DNA of 64,000 nucleotides from Sporosarcina sp. FSL K6-1508 (GTDB taxonomy: Bacteria > Bacillota > Bacilli > Bacillales_A > Planococcaceae): assembly GCF_038007465.1 (NCBI RefSeq), contig NZ_JBBOXF010000001.1, positions 3,855,001 to 3,919,000 on the forward strand. The letters run 5' to 3'. Below, one piece after another: positions 31,971-40,522 of the stretch. Below the pieces are notes generated by a model. The model was not told the DNA's origin and ran no database searches. It saw nothing but the letters and a program-made list of their open reading frames with translations. The position numbers and the translations under genes are program-made. Position 1 is the stretch's first letter; the number at the start of each line of letters is the position of its first letter.

Positions 31971-32486
31971 CTAGTTTAGAATGAATTGAAAGACGATAAT
32001 TTCGATCGCAAGTACTGCAGTTGCCATTCCGATAATCGCGGGTAATGCACGTGTGTTGGATCGCTTTCCGAGTGTCGTACGCATAAAGTAAGGCGGGCTT
32101 AGAACGGCGCAATACACAAGAAACAAAAAACAAATTAAAAACTGAAACGGAAACCACCAAATTGAATAAGCCATCATTTTCGTACCTGAAGCCAGTAAAT
32201 AGGAAGAGGACAAGCCGAAAAGAACACATTTCACGGCACCAAAAAATAACACGGCAAACTGTGTTCTTCTATACATCGCAAGCGCGTATGCCAGAACGAA
32301 AAACAAGACTGCAGTACCTACAGGTCTAATATAACCTGCATCATGTCCCAGAACGACTCGCGCATCGTAAAATGTCACTATCCTCTCTACCGAAGTCGCA
32401 GGCATCTCACGGAACAAGAGAGCTCCTCCAATATAACCGATTGCCAGAATGACGAATAAATGGATGAACGATAAAGAACGGACCAT
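31971..32486 (-). CDS. Membrane protein at the spoIIM position
   Basis: 171 aa from ATG 32486 after GGAGGTGC. About five membrane segments (residues ~8-27, 55-75, 80-100, 107-130, 148-168). It lies between fur and nudF, where B. subtilis has spoIIM, and the first segment (FVILAIGYIGGALLF) resembles SpoIIM, but overall similarity is weak and it is shorter than SpoIIM (~214 aa). Either a divergent SpoIIM-type protein or an unrelated replacement. Confidence 0.55.
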   Translation of the reverse strand: MVRSLSFIHLFVILAIGYIGGALLFREMPATSVERIVTFYDARVVLGHDAGYIRPVGTAVLFFVLAYALAMYRRTQFAVLFFGAVKCVLFGLSSSYLLASGTKMMAYSIWWFPFQFLICFLFLVYCAVLSPPYFMRTTLGKRSNTRALPAIIGMATAVLAIEIIVFQFILN

Positions 32487-32539
32487 AGCTGCACCTCCGC
32501 ATAGTTTATTTAACATATGCTTGTCCGCTCCAAATTAGG

Positions 32540-33094
32540 TCACTTTGTTAAAAGGTTTTTTGCATAGAGTACAGCGAATGCGGTTTTTGCATCGTAAATT
32601 TCCCCCGACACAACCATTTTTTCGGCCTCTTCAAGCGTCACTTCTAACAATTCTATGAATTCATCTTCATCTCCTGCAGCAGGATTTTCGATTTTATAAA
32701 GATCTTGTGCTAAATACATATGAATTACTTCATCTGCAAAACCAGGCGATGTAGCAAAAGATTGAATATAAGTGAATTCTTTCGCACCATACCCCGTTTC
32801 CTCTTCTAGCTCACGGACCGCTGTCACTTCAGGTGCCTCTCCGGGATCAATCTTGCCTGCTGGTATTTCGATGAGTGTACGTTCCAGCGCTTTTCTATAT
32901 TGTTCAACAAGAACAATTTTTCCGTCAGCAGTAACCGGAATGATCGAAACCGCCCCCGGATGTTTGATTAATTCACGTGTCGCTTTCTTGCCATCCGGCA
33001 ACTCCACTTCCTCAACTCGCAGTGTAATGACCTTTCCTTCATAAAGCGTTTCACCTGAAATGGTCTTTTCTTCGTATTTATCCAATCTATTCAA
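32540..33094 (-). CDS. nudF: ADP-ribose pyrophosphatase (Nudix)
   Basis: 184 aa. The Nudix box is complete: G in EIPAGKIDPGE through RELEEETGYG (pattern Gx5Ex7REUxEExGU), residues ~76-98. Hydrolyses ADP-ribose to AMP and ribose-5-phosphate. Synteny with B. subtilis nudF next to yqkF. Confidence 0.94.
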   Translation of the reverse strand: MNRLDKYEEKTISGETLYEGKVITLRVEEVELPDGKKATRELIKHPGAVSIIPVTADGKIVLVEQYRKALERTLIEIPAGKIDPGEAPEVTAVRELEEETGYGAKEFTYIQSFATSPGFADEVIHMYLAQDLYKIENPAAGDEDEFIELLEVTLEEAEKMVVSGEIYDAKTAFAVLYAKNLLTK

Positions 33095-33140
33095 CCCTTT
33101 CTTCTAGAATTTCCTATGACGACATTGTACCATGAACAAA

Positions 33141-33255
33141 AGCGCAGGGCGCCTGCATAAATGCGACAGGCATAAGACGGATCGGCGACGCGGCGTTTTT
33201 TGCTGCATAGCCGGGCTGACTTATGACCCGAGCATTTGGCGCCCGGAGTCTAGAC
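33141..33255. repeat. Dispersed hairpin repeat, full-length copy
   Basis: A 98-bp imperfect palindrome between GGGCGCC (33147-33153) and GGCGCCC (33238-33244), with further pairing AAATGC/GCATTT and CATAAG/CTTATG, preceded by AAAAGCGCA and followed by GGAGTCTAGAC. GC-rich against its surroundings. Shortened copies lie at 53129-53160 and 55509-55535. It resembles REP-type repeats of Bacillales. Confidence 0.8.
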
Positions 33256-33334
33256 GTGAAATCTCTATGTAATAACATATCCACGTACGAGATTTTATAA
33301 TTGACTAGACGAGAACAAAACAGGGGGTGCTTTC

Positions 33335-34237
33335 ATGGAGAAAAGAGAGTTAGGGAAAAGCGGGATTTACGTTTCTGAAATCGGACTAGGCTGCATGTCG
33401 CTACCGAATGATTTAGCTGAATCGAAAAATATCATCGATGCCGCAATCCACGCGGGCATTAATTACTTTGATACAGCTGATTTATATGACAACGGCAGAA
33501 ACGAAGAACTGTTAGGCTTCGCACTGAAGGGGAAACGGAATGATATAATCCTCGCAACGAAAGCGGGCAACAAAATGAACCCGGACGGTGAGGGATGGAC
33601 ATGGGATTCTTCAAAAGCGCATATTATGGAAGCCGTCAAAAAAAGTCTAACACGCCTCGATACAGATTATATCGATGTTTATCAGCTTCATGGCGGAACA
33701 ATGGAGGACAAAGTGGAGGAAACCATCGATGCATTTGAAAGCTTAAAAAAAGATGGTCTAATCCGTCAATATGGTATTTCTTCGATTCGTCCAACTGTTA
33801 TTAAGCGATTCTTGGACACTAGTTCGGCTGTCTCTGTCATGATGCAATACAATCTGCTTGACCGACGACCGGAAGAATGGTTTCCAATGATTAACGATTC
33901 AGGGGCTTCTGTCATTACGCGTGGAACGATTGCTAAAGGATTTTTAACTTCGGAAGGTTTGTCGAGAGTTGAAAAAGCGAATGGATTTGTCGAGTATGAT
34001 GCAGGGGAGCTAAAACACACAGTCAAAGCACTCAATGAGGTAGCGGATAACTTGCATTCAGCAGCTATCGCTTTTGTCCTTCGCGAAAAAACCGTCGCTT
34101 CTGCTTTAGTTGGTGCAAGTTCATCAGAACAACTCCTTGATTCGATTATTGCATATGAAAATAAAATAGATAGTAGCGTAATCGATGAGCTACGAAATAT
34201 CACAAAAATGCATAGTTACAAAGAACATCGTCTGTAA
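33335..34237 (+). CDS. yqkF: Aldo/keto reductase YqkF
   Basis: 300 aa NADPH-type TIM-barrel oxidoreductase. Catalytic tetrad: Asp and Tyr in FDTADLYDNG, Lys in ATKAGN, His in YQLHGGT. Start after CAGGGGG. The length, the SSIRPTVIK segment and the YKEHR C-terminus agree with B. subtilis YqkF, and it lies beside nudF as there. Substrate unknown. Confidence 0.9.
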   Translation: MEKRELGKSGIYVSEIGLGCMSLPNDLAESKNIIDAAIHAGINYFDTADLYDNGRNEELLGFALKGKRNDIILATKAGNKMNPDGEGWTWDSSKAHIMEAVKKSLTRLDTDYIDVYQLHGGTMEDKVEETIDAFESLKKDGLIRQYGISSIRPTVIKRFLDTSSAVSVMMQYNLLDRRPEEWFPMINDSGASVITRGTIAKGFLTSEGLSRVEKANGFVEYDAGELKHTVKALNEVADNLHSAAIAFVLREKTVASALVGASSSEQLLDSIIAYENKIDSSVIDELRNITKMHSYKEHRL

Positions 34238-34260
34238 TAATGCCGACTAAAAAATACCCA

Positions 34261-34304
34261 AACAATAGACCAAGCGAAATATTGCTTGGTCTATTGTTTT
34301 TATT
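34261..34304 (+). terminator. Terminator of yqkF
   Basis: AACAATAGACCAAGC and GCTTGGTCTATTGTT form a perfect 15-bp stem with an 8-nt loop, followed by TTTTATT. Confidence 0.92.
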
Positions 34305-34796
34305 AAACTAAAATACTCTCTACTTCAACAAGGTTTTATATACGAAACCAAACTACTTCATATCTATATAGAACAAACCAAGGGTCAATTGCAACCACAT
34401 AGCCAAGTTGTACTTGCAATTCTTATCTGTCAAATGAATCTGGCATATACGAATGCCTTTTAGGAGGTCACTTAAAAAACCTAATACTTGGAAATAATTA
34501 AAATTCCTCCTAATACCGCTACGGCGCTTTGTGGATGTCCTATGTGAGAAAGAGCATTTCATTAGCTGTGATGAAATCTGCAACCTGGAGTGCGTCTTTC
34601 TTGTCTATAATTAATATCAACTAGTAATCACCTTATAATCTCGGTATATACATCTCAAAATCACATTTCTCTCTTTAACGAACATTCTAGCGCGGGCGCG
34701 GCAAATGCATCCCCAAAGCGTCAAGTGTTCTACAATCCCCTCTCATATTTACAACTCTCTCATTAGTGAGTTCCACAGCAGATTCAATGGGATTCT
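34305..34796. repeat. Decayed repeat, copy A, in a gene-free stretch
   Basis: This 490-bp stretch has no credible gene. From ~34455 to 34520 and from ~34695 to 34810 it matches the segment at ~49144-49345 in blocks (TTTAGGAGGTCACTT..., GCTTTGTGGATG, GTGTTCTACAATCC, ACAACTCTCTCA, CCACAGCAGATTCAATGG, TTCAACATAT), with a ~190-bp extra piece in this copy. Probably the remains of the same mobile element. Confidence 0.65.
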
Positions 34797-35258
34797 TTAT
34801 TTCAACATATCTACGTTTAACTTCTCATTAATTTGTTCTAAATGGTGTATATCATGTTTAAGAAATGTTTTTATAAAACTTTCTCCTGAGAATTGCCGCT
34901 TACTGTTTCCTACCGTAAATCTAATGTCGCTATCTATCTTCAACATGCTTTCAATTAGTTCTTGTCGTGTATTTATAAAACTATTGATGATAGATTCTAC
35001 TGATTGGTTTGTAAGATACGATATGGCTTCTTTATTATGTTGGTCATGGTCTGGAAATGGCGGTAAACTAGCTCCTTTAGACATTTTGGGAACCATTTTT
35101 TCCAAATTGTATTTATCCCAGTAGTATAGATGACCAACAATTTCTCTAATAGACCATCTTCCTTCACGAACAGGTTCAAGAAGTAGCGAATTATGTACTT
35201 CTTTTAAAATCGAAATTTCATCAATTGTTTTTTCGAAATCCTTAAGTATTTTATCCAT
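34797..35258 (-). CDS. DinB-family protein
   Basis: 153 aa four-helix DinB_2 fold. Metal-binding His residues are in VGHLYYWDKY (residue ~40) and HDIHHLEQI (~137-145), the triad used by bacillithiol-dependent enzymes of this superfamily. Its last codons run into the decayed repeat, so the original C-terminus may have been altered. Substrate unknown. Confidence 0.8.
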   Translation of the reverse strand: MDKILKDFEKTIDEISILKEVHNSLLLEPVREGRWSIREIVGHLYYWDKYNLEKMVPKMSKGASLPPFPDHDQHNKEAISYLTNQSVESIINSFINTRQELIESMLKIDSDIRFTVGNSKRQFSGESFIKTFLKHDIHHLEQINEKLNVDMLK

Positions 35259-35348
35259 CTTTACCTCCTTATGAAATTTTATATACTGTTGACCATATAA
35301 TTACATACCAGTTTCACACAATAAAGGCGTATATGGACTTTCCCACTT

Positions 35349-35951
35349 TTAAATCCATCCCTTCTCCTCAGCTGTTTTGATCGCTTCGATTTTATTTTTT
35401 GATTCCAACTTTTGAAGTATTTCGGACATATAGTTTCGAACCGTTCCCGCGGATAAAAATAATTGTGCTGAAATTTCTTTTGATGTTTTACCTTCTTTAG
35501 CTAGTTTTAAAACGTCTTGTTCGCGCCCTGTAAGCGGGTTATCCTCATGATATGTATTGATGATTAGTTCAGAAGCAAACTCATGTTTCCCCCTCATTAC
35601 TCTCCGAATCGATTCCGCAAGGTCATCAATGGATCCATCTTTCAATAGATAGCCGTGGACCCCCGCCTTAACCGCTCGTTCGAAATAACCGGGTCTTGCA
35701 AAGGTCGTTAACATGATTACCTTGCAAGAGGAACCGCTCCGCTTTAATTCAGCTGCCACTTCCAAGCCGCTTTTCAAAGGCATTTCAATATCCATTAGAC
35801 AAATATCAGGTTGCTGATAGCTGATAAGCTTCATCGCTTCTTCACCATTTTCCGCCTGTCCGACGACTTCCATATCCTCTTCAAAATCGAGCAATGCGCC
35901 AAGAGCCCCTCTCAGAATCCTTTGATCCTCAGCAATGACAATGCGTATCAT
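35349..35951 (-). CDS. NarL/LuxR-type response regulator, YvfU-like
   Basis: 200 aa. Receiver domain with acidic pocket E8-D9, phosphoacceptor D54 in CLMDIEMP, Thr in MLTTFARPG; C-terminal LuxR HTH (PLTGREQDVLKLAKEGKTSK, then GTVRNYMSEIL). It overlaps the kinase gene by 4 bp. With the ABC transporter upstream it forms the unit known as yvfRSTU in B. subtilis. Confidence 0.9.
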   Translation of the reverse strand: MIRIVIAEDQRILRGALGALLDFEEDMEVVGQAENGEEAMKLISYQQPDICLMDIEMPLKSGLEVAAELKRSGSSCKVIMLTTFARPGYFERAVKAGVHGYLLKDGSIDDLAESIRRVMRGKHEFASELIINTYHEDNPLTGREQDVLKLAKEGKTSKEISAQLFLSAGTVRNYMSEILQKLESKNKIEAIKTAEEKGWI

Positions 35952-37063
35952 AGGACAACCACCTCCTCTTTAACAATTACCGGCACTGCCATCGCAACTG
36001 TAGTACCTAATCCCGATTCAATTGAAAGCTTTCCTTCGATGAGTGCCAGCCGCTCTCGCATCCCCGACAATCCATTACCTTCATAATTATTACAGACGCC
36101 TACCCCGTCGTCTCTTACGGAAATGGTAAAATCCGCTCTTGTATTCCCGAAGGTTACAAAACAATTTTCCGCTTTGCTATGTTTTACGATATTGGTTACG
36201 GCTTCGCGAAGGCACATCCCTAAAATATTTTGCTGTAAAGGCGGGAGACTCGGTAGTTCAGTTTCCTCTTCCATATGAAATTGAATGCCCGCTGCCTTCA
36301 ATATTTGTTCCATATCCCATAGTTCCTCAGCTATTGTGATTGTTCGCATATCAGAGACGAGCTCCCTCACTTGCTGAAGTGCAGATCGTGCAGTCATTTC
36401 GATTTCTTTCGCTTCGGCTGTTACGCGTTCTGGTTGCTTTTCGGCAATTCGTTGAACGAGCTGGCTTTGTAATGTAATCAGCGACAAGGTATGTCCTAAC
36501 GTATCATGCAAATCCCGGGCGATTCGAACCCTTTCCTCCCGCTTAATGAAATCCTTAATTTGTTCATTGGCCTGGTCCAACTGTTGTTCTAATTCCACCT
36601 TCTCACTCATCGAACGTATACCGAATGGAGCTCCGATCATTACGACGAGAAAAGGTAGAAAGAAAAAGAGATCGGACACCGTACCCAGATACGATAAAAT
36701 CATCACGGTTAAAATAACGGCTGATGCAAAGGATGTCAATGCACGATTAAATTGTTTTTTATTGCTATACCAGCCAATAAAGTTTGATGGGAAAAAACCC
36801 ATAAATAAATTATATGGATTGTAACCGATACTTAAAATCATAATAATTCCAACTTGTAAAGTTAACCAATAAGAAAAGCTCTTTTTAGCTATTGTATGGT
36901 ATAACTGCCTATAAGTAAGTAGAAAAAGCAATAATAAGCTATAGCCTATTACTGCCTTAAATCCCGTTTCATTTAGGACATGAATAAGTGGCATGAGTAA
37001 ATAACATAAGAAAACATATGGGAAAAAGCCATACTTTTTCGGGAAGAACTGAAAATGCCTCAT
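35948..37063 (-). CDS. DesK-type sensor histidine kinase, YvfT-like
   Basis: 371 aa from ATG 37063 (MRHFQFFPKK); the longer frame to 37183 enters the permease gene. About five to six membrane segments in residues ~10-165, a coiled stalk, HisKA_3 with the phospho-His in ARDLHDTLGH, and HATPase_c (REAVTNIVKHSKAE, DDGVG, GLSGMRERL). Signal unknown; short loops suggest sensing within or near the membrane, perhaps the drug or lipid handled by the ABC transporter. Confidence 0.88.
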   Translation of the reverse strand: MRHFQFFPKKYGFFPYVFLCYLLMPLIHVLNETGFKAVIGYSLLLLFLLTYRQLYHTIAKKSFSYWLTLQVGIIMILSIGYNPYNLFMGFFPSNFIGWYSNKKQFNRALTSFASAVILTVMILSYLGTVSDLFFFLPFLVVMIGAPFGIRSMSEKVELEQQLDQANEQIKDFIKREERVRIARDLHDTLGHTLSLITLQSQLVQRIAEKQPERVTAEAKEIEMTARSALQQVRELVSDMRTITIAEELWDMEQILKAAGIQFHMEEETELPSLPPLQQNILGMCLREAVTNIVKHSKAENCFVTFGNTRADFTISVRDDGVGVCNNYEGNGLSGMRERLALIEGKLSIESGLGTTVAMAVPVIVKEEVVVL

Positions 37064-37065
37064 CA

Positions 37066-37803
37066 CTACACCGCTTCCTGTCTCCTTCGTATATACGATG
37101 ATAATACCATGAATAAAATGAGATAACCTACCAAAATTACAATATTTTTTAATTCCGGCACACCTCCACGGATGATTTCCCATGCCCCATTCCCATAATT
37201 ATAAGCCGGAAGCCATATACTGATTGCTTGAACCATTTTTGGCAGGACTTCCATCGGCATCCACATTCCTCCTGTTATCGCAAGCAACATATAGAGAACA
37301 TTGCTGACCCCACTAGCTGTATCTACCCGTTTCATAGTCCCTATCAATACACCAATCCCCAGAAAAGGGAGCGATCCAAGTAAAATCCAACAACCGCACA
37401 TGATCCATTCAAAAGCGGTAAGTGAAACGCCATTCAACAGCACACCCGCTATAAAAATGACGACAATCGAAAATACATGGACGATAGACTGCCCTATCAT
37501 TTTCGCGATAGAATACTGCAAACTGGATAACGGGGTTACTTTCATGAATGTCGTCCAACCTTCTGCACGCTCCTGCACCAAACGGATACCCAACGTCATA
37601 ATCGCACTTCCCATGACACTAAATGTCGTCACAGACATTAAAAAATGGGCATCCCACAGAGCTTTATCAATCATTCCTGTATTGACAACTTTCGTGAAAA
37701 TGACATAAAAAACAATCGGCATAAACAGTGACCAAAAAATAAAGTACGGATTACGGAACATTCGATACATCTCAGCTTTGCATTGGTTAATAAAAACCGT
37801 CAT
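37066..37803 (-). CDS. ABC-2 type permease, YvfS-like
   Basis: 245 aa with six membrane segments typical of ABC2_membrane exporters and the LVQERAEGWTTFMKVTPLS motif of the coupling region. It starts directly next to the ATPase stop. Probably a peptide, lipid or drug exporter. Confidence 0.87.
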   Translation of the reverse strand: MTVFINQCKAEMYRMFRNPYFIFWSLFMPIVFYVIFTKVVNTGMIDKALWDAHFLMSVTTFSVMGSAIMTLGIRLVQERAEGWTTFMKVTPLSSLQYSIAKMIGQSIVHVFSIVVIFIAGVLLNGVSLTAFEWIMCGCWILLGSLPFLGIGVLIGTMKRVDTASGVSNVLYMLLAITGGMWMPMEVLPKMVQAISIWLPAYNYGNGAWEIIRGGVPELKNIVILVGYLILFMVLSSYIRRRQEAV

Positions 37804-38706
37804 TTACATCGCCTCCTTTTGCACAACCGTCAGCTGCTCAAATGCTTCTTCAAGGCGTCCTTTTTCAATCGCTATATCATGGACAATCAGTTGTTCAGAG
37901 AAGATTTTAGATAGGATCGAATCTGTATCACTCGTGATAATGAACGTCCTGTCTCCCTGATCATATACATTGGACACTTGAGGCAATCGCAAAAATATTT
38001 CTGTCGAAAATGGACGGTCAGCAACGAACGACACCGACTGTTTTAACAAATTGCCTTTAAGATCTTCCGGCTTCCCATCTGCAACGACCTTGCCTTTGTT
38101 AAATAAAATAATTCGACCTGCAACATCATCAGCTTCCTGTAAATAATGCGTGGAGAATATAATGGTTTTCCCATTGGCAGCTAGTTCTTTCACAGTTTCC
38201 CAAAACACTTTACGAGCCGATATATCCATCCCAACTGTCGGTTCATCGAAAAATAATAAATCTGGATCTCCCGCAAGTGCCAGAGCGAATCCAACTCTGC
38301 GCTTTTGCCCGCCAGACAGCTTGTCGGTTCGCTTGTTTAAATCCGCTTCACTTAGTCCAGTCAAACTAACCAACTTCTCAATAGACAATGGTTTTGGGTA
38401 ATAGCTTCTGAACAAACGGATAATCTCCTTAACTTTCAAACCATCCATTAGACTGACTTCCTGCAACATAACCCCGATTCTTTCACGGACTTTCTTTTCC
38501 TTCGCATCTGAGTTAAAGAGCTTCGATCCTCCAATTGTAGGTTGTAAGAGTCCAAGCATCATTAACATCGTCGTACTTTTCCCAGCTCCATTCGGTCCAA
38601 GAATGGCCACGATTTCACCACGCTTAATTGAAAAAGAAACGTTATCAACCGCCTTTTTCCCTTTAAATATCTTTGTCAGCTCTTTTATTTCAACTGTATA
38701 TTCCAC
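37804..38706 (-). CDS. ABC exporter ATPase, YvfR-like
   Basis: 300 aa from GTG 38706 after GGGGGTGAA; an upstream frame to 38745 lacks a ribosome site. Walker A GPNGAGKSTT, Q-loop VMLQE, signature LSGGQKRR, Walker B LLFFDEPTVG, H-loop STHYLQE. The extra ~90-residue C-terminal domain is usual in this DrrA-like group. Confidence 0.9.
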   Translation of the reverse strand: MEYTVEIKELTKIFKGKKAVDNVSFSIKRGEIVAILGPNGAGKSTTMLMMLGLLQPTIGGSKLFNSDAKEKKVRERIGVMLQEVSLMDGLKVKEIIRLFRSYYPKPLSIEKLVSLTGLSEADLNKRTDKLSGGQKRRVGFALALAGDPDLLFFDEPTVGMDISARKVFWETVKELAANGKTIIFSTHYLQEADDVAGRIILFNKGKVVADGKPEDLKGNLLKQSVSFVADRPFSTEIFLRLPQVSNVYDQGDRTFIITSDTDSILSKIFSEQLIVHDIAIEKGRLEEAFEQLTVVQKEAM

Positions 38707-38815
38707 TAATTCACCCCCGCAAGTAGTAGTTTCATTGTATGCCATTCATAAATTTCGTATCAGTAGACTTAGTCATGATTGTAGGGTGACAAATGTCATC
38801 TATACACAAAAAAAT

Positions 38816-38850
38816 AGACGGTTCACCATACTGGTGATCGTCTCGTTTTT
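38816..38850. terminator. Intrinsic terminator after the SAP-domain gene
   Basis: GACGGTTCACCA and TGGTGATCGTC form a short stem with T-runs on both sides; on the minus strand it would end transcripts of 38887-39462, on the plus strand antisense ones. Confidence 0.75.
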
Positions 38851-38886
38851 CTGTCTATAAATTAGAAGTTATCATTCATAATCCGC

Positions 38887-39462
38887 TCAATTTCTAGAGT
38901 GATATTTATTACTCCCCGGTAATTTCTTAATAGCATTCCAGGCTTCAATCGCTTCTTCACGACTTCTCCCTATATTGTTGGGATCCGCAAAATAGTCACG
39001 GGTAAATTGATTATATTCAAATTGAGGAGCAATTTCCTTTTGATAGGATGGATCTTTCTTTCGTTGCTCTTCTTCATGCCAAGCTTGGATAACATCACGG
39101 TACGTCTTCCCATTATTATTTTTAAAGTAATTTTGAATATAGGTAGAGAAATGAAAGTTAGCATGAATTACTGCCTTGAAAAAGGCTCTTACTTCTTGAC
39201 TACAACGATGATTTTCGGTAATAACTGTATTCAGACTCAATGTATCTTGTTTCCGGGATTTCGTCTTACTCTTGACATATCTCGATAACTTTTCTATCTC
39301 TCCTGTTTGTAGAAATATTTTGATTCTATTTGAGATCTCTACTTTTGAGCCTGATGCACTTATACCATTGTCGCGACAAAATAATTGCAACTCTTCTTTC
39401 AGCCAATAAAAATCACCAAATTCTTGAATGCTTATATCCTTTGAAAGGATAGGTCTCAACAT
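38887..39462 (-). CDS. SAP-domain protein
   Basis: 191 aa from ATG 39462 (MLRPILSKDIS) after GGGGGTG. Residues ~1-55 contain a SAP-like helix-extended loop-helix (FCRDNGISASGSKVEISNRI), a nucleic-acid binding unit. The middle is basic; the C-terminus has a repeated YxR-D-F/V-I-x-A-W pattern (TYRDVIQAWHEE and REEAIEAWNAI). This architecture occurs in uncharacterised Bacillales proteins. Function unknown. Confidence 0.7.
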   Translation of the reverse strand: MLRPILSKDISIQEFGDFYWLKEELQLFCRDNGISASGSKVEISNRIKIFLQTGEIEKLSRYVKSKTKSRKQDTLSLNTVITENHRCSQEVRAFFKAVIHANFHFSTYIQNYFKNNNGKTYRDVIQAWHEEEQRKKDPSYQKEIAPQFEYNQFTRDYFADPNNIGRSREEAIEAWNAIKKLPGSNKYHSRN

Positions 39463-39804
39463 TAACACACCCCCGTTTATACTAACCCTCATTATAGAAC
39501 GAACGTTCCTTGCAATCAATTCTATTTGCTATGAATTCGCTACGGTTCCCCCTCGGAAAGTTCTTCGCTCAGTTTATATAGCTATTCATATTTTCAACTT
39601 ATATAGAATTCTAAAGAGTAATACCTTGCATCAGAGAGTAAAAGAAAGCACGCTTTAATTATCGCTAAAACGATTGGAATGGCAATTCGTAAAAAAATGA
39701 TGGATTTATCTTTTGAAGGGAAAATTAAAATTAACTAAATCGAAGCATTTATTGATTCTGTTAATGGACATGTAGCTAGACTACGAGGAATTCTTACTCC
39801 ACCC
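39463..39804. other. Gene-free stretch with a possible decayed ORF
   Basis: On the plus strand 39620-39800 reads ASESKRKHALIIAKTIGM and onward, hits a stop at ~39738, then IEAFIDSVNGHVARLRG. It looks like the end of a disrupted coding sequence but I cannot assign a family. The rest (39463-39620) is A/T-rich and featureless. Confidence 0.3.
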
Positions 39805-40494
39805 TCATTTAATAGCTTCAACAAACCTTTTCGTAATATCCATCGGTCTTGTGATTGCTGTTCCTACAACTGCTGAGTAGGCCCCTAATTCAAACACTCG
39901 CTTAAGCTGTTCCGGTGTCCAAATACCACCTTCTGCGATAATAGGAATAGGAAAATCCCTTACTAGCCTTTCAATCAACTTAATATCCGGCAATCTCGTC
40001 CCTTGTGTATGTTCTGTATAACCACTAAGTGTTGTTCCTAAGCAATCAAATCCCAATGCATATGCGTCTTTCGCTTCTTCATAAGTTGAGCAATCAGCCA
40101 TGAACAGTTGATTAGTATATTTCTTACGAATCGCCGGGAAAACTTCGCTTATGATCTTACCATCTGGCCTTATTCTTTTAGTTGCATCTATCGCAATAAT
40201 GTCCACGCCCTCTTGATTAAGTAGGTCTATCTCTTTTGAAGTCGGTGTGATAAATACTTCAAATCCCTCGTAAACCCTTTTAATAATTCCAATGATCGGT
40301 AAATCTACAGTTTTCTTTATCTCTCTTATATCTTCAACACTATTCGCTCTAATTCCCACGGCTCCTCCCTTCATCGCAGCAAATGCCATTCTCCCCATGA
40401 TAAATGGACTGTACAATGGTTCTTCTGGAAGTGCCTGACACGAAACGATAAGTCCATTTTTTATTGACGTTAAAATTTCTGCTTTAGTTTTCAC
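39805..40494 (-). CDS. nanE: N-acetylmannosamine-6-phosphate 2-epimerase
   Basis: 229 aa TIM barrel converting ManNAc-6-P to GlcNAc-6-P. Typical motifs are LIVSCQALPEEPLYSP at the start, GAVGIRAN, IDATKRIRPDG, LFMADCSTYEEA, and IIAEGGIWTPEQ. It follows an SGNH esterase and a broken nanA-like lyase, forming a reduced amino-sugar/sialic acid cluster. Confidence 0.95.
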   Translation of the reverse strand: MKTKAEILTSIKNGLIVSCQALPEEPLYSPFIMGRMAFAAMKGGAVGIRANSVEDIREIKKTVDLPIIGIIKRVYEGFEVFITPTSKEIDLLNQEGVDIIAIDATKRIRPDGKIISEVFPAIRKKYTNQLFMADCSTYEEAKDAYALGFDCLGTTLSGYTEHTQGTRLPDIKLIERLVRDFPIPIIAEGGIWTPEQLKRVFELGAYSAVVGTAITRPMDITKRFVEAIK

Positions 40495-40522
40495 CTGAAC
40501 ACACCTCCATTAGCTGTACCAC

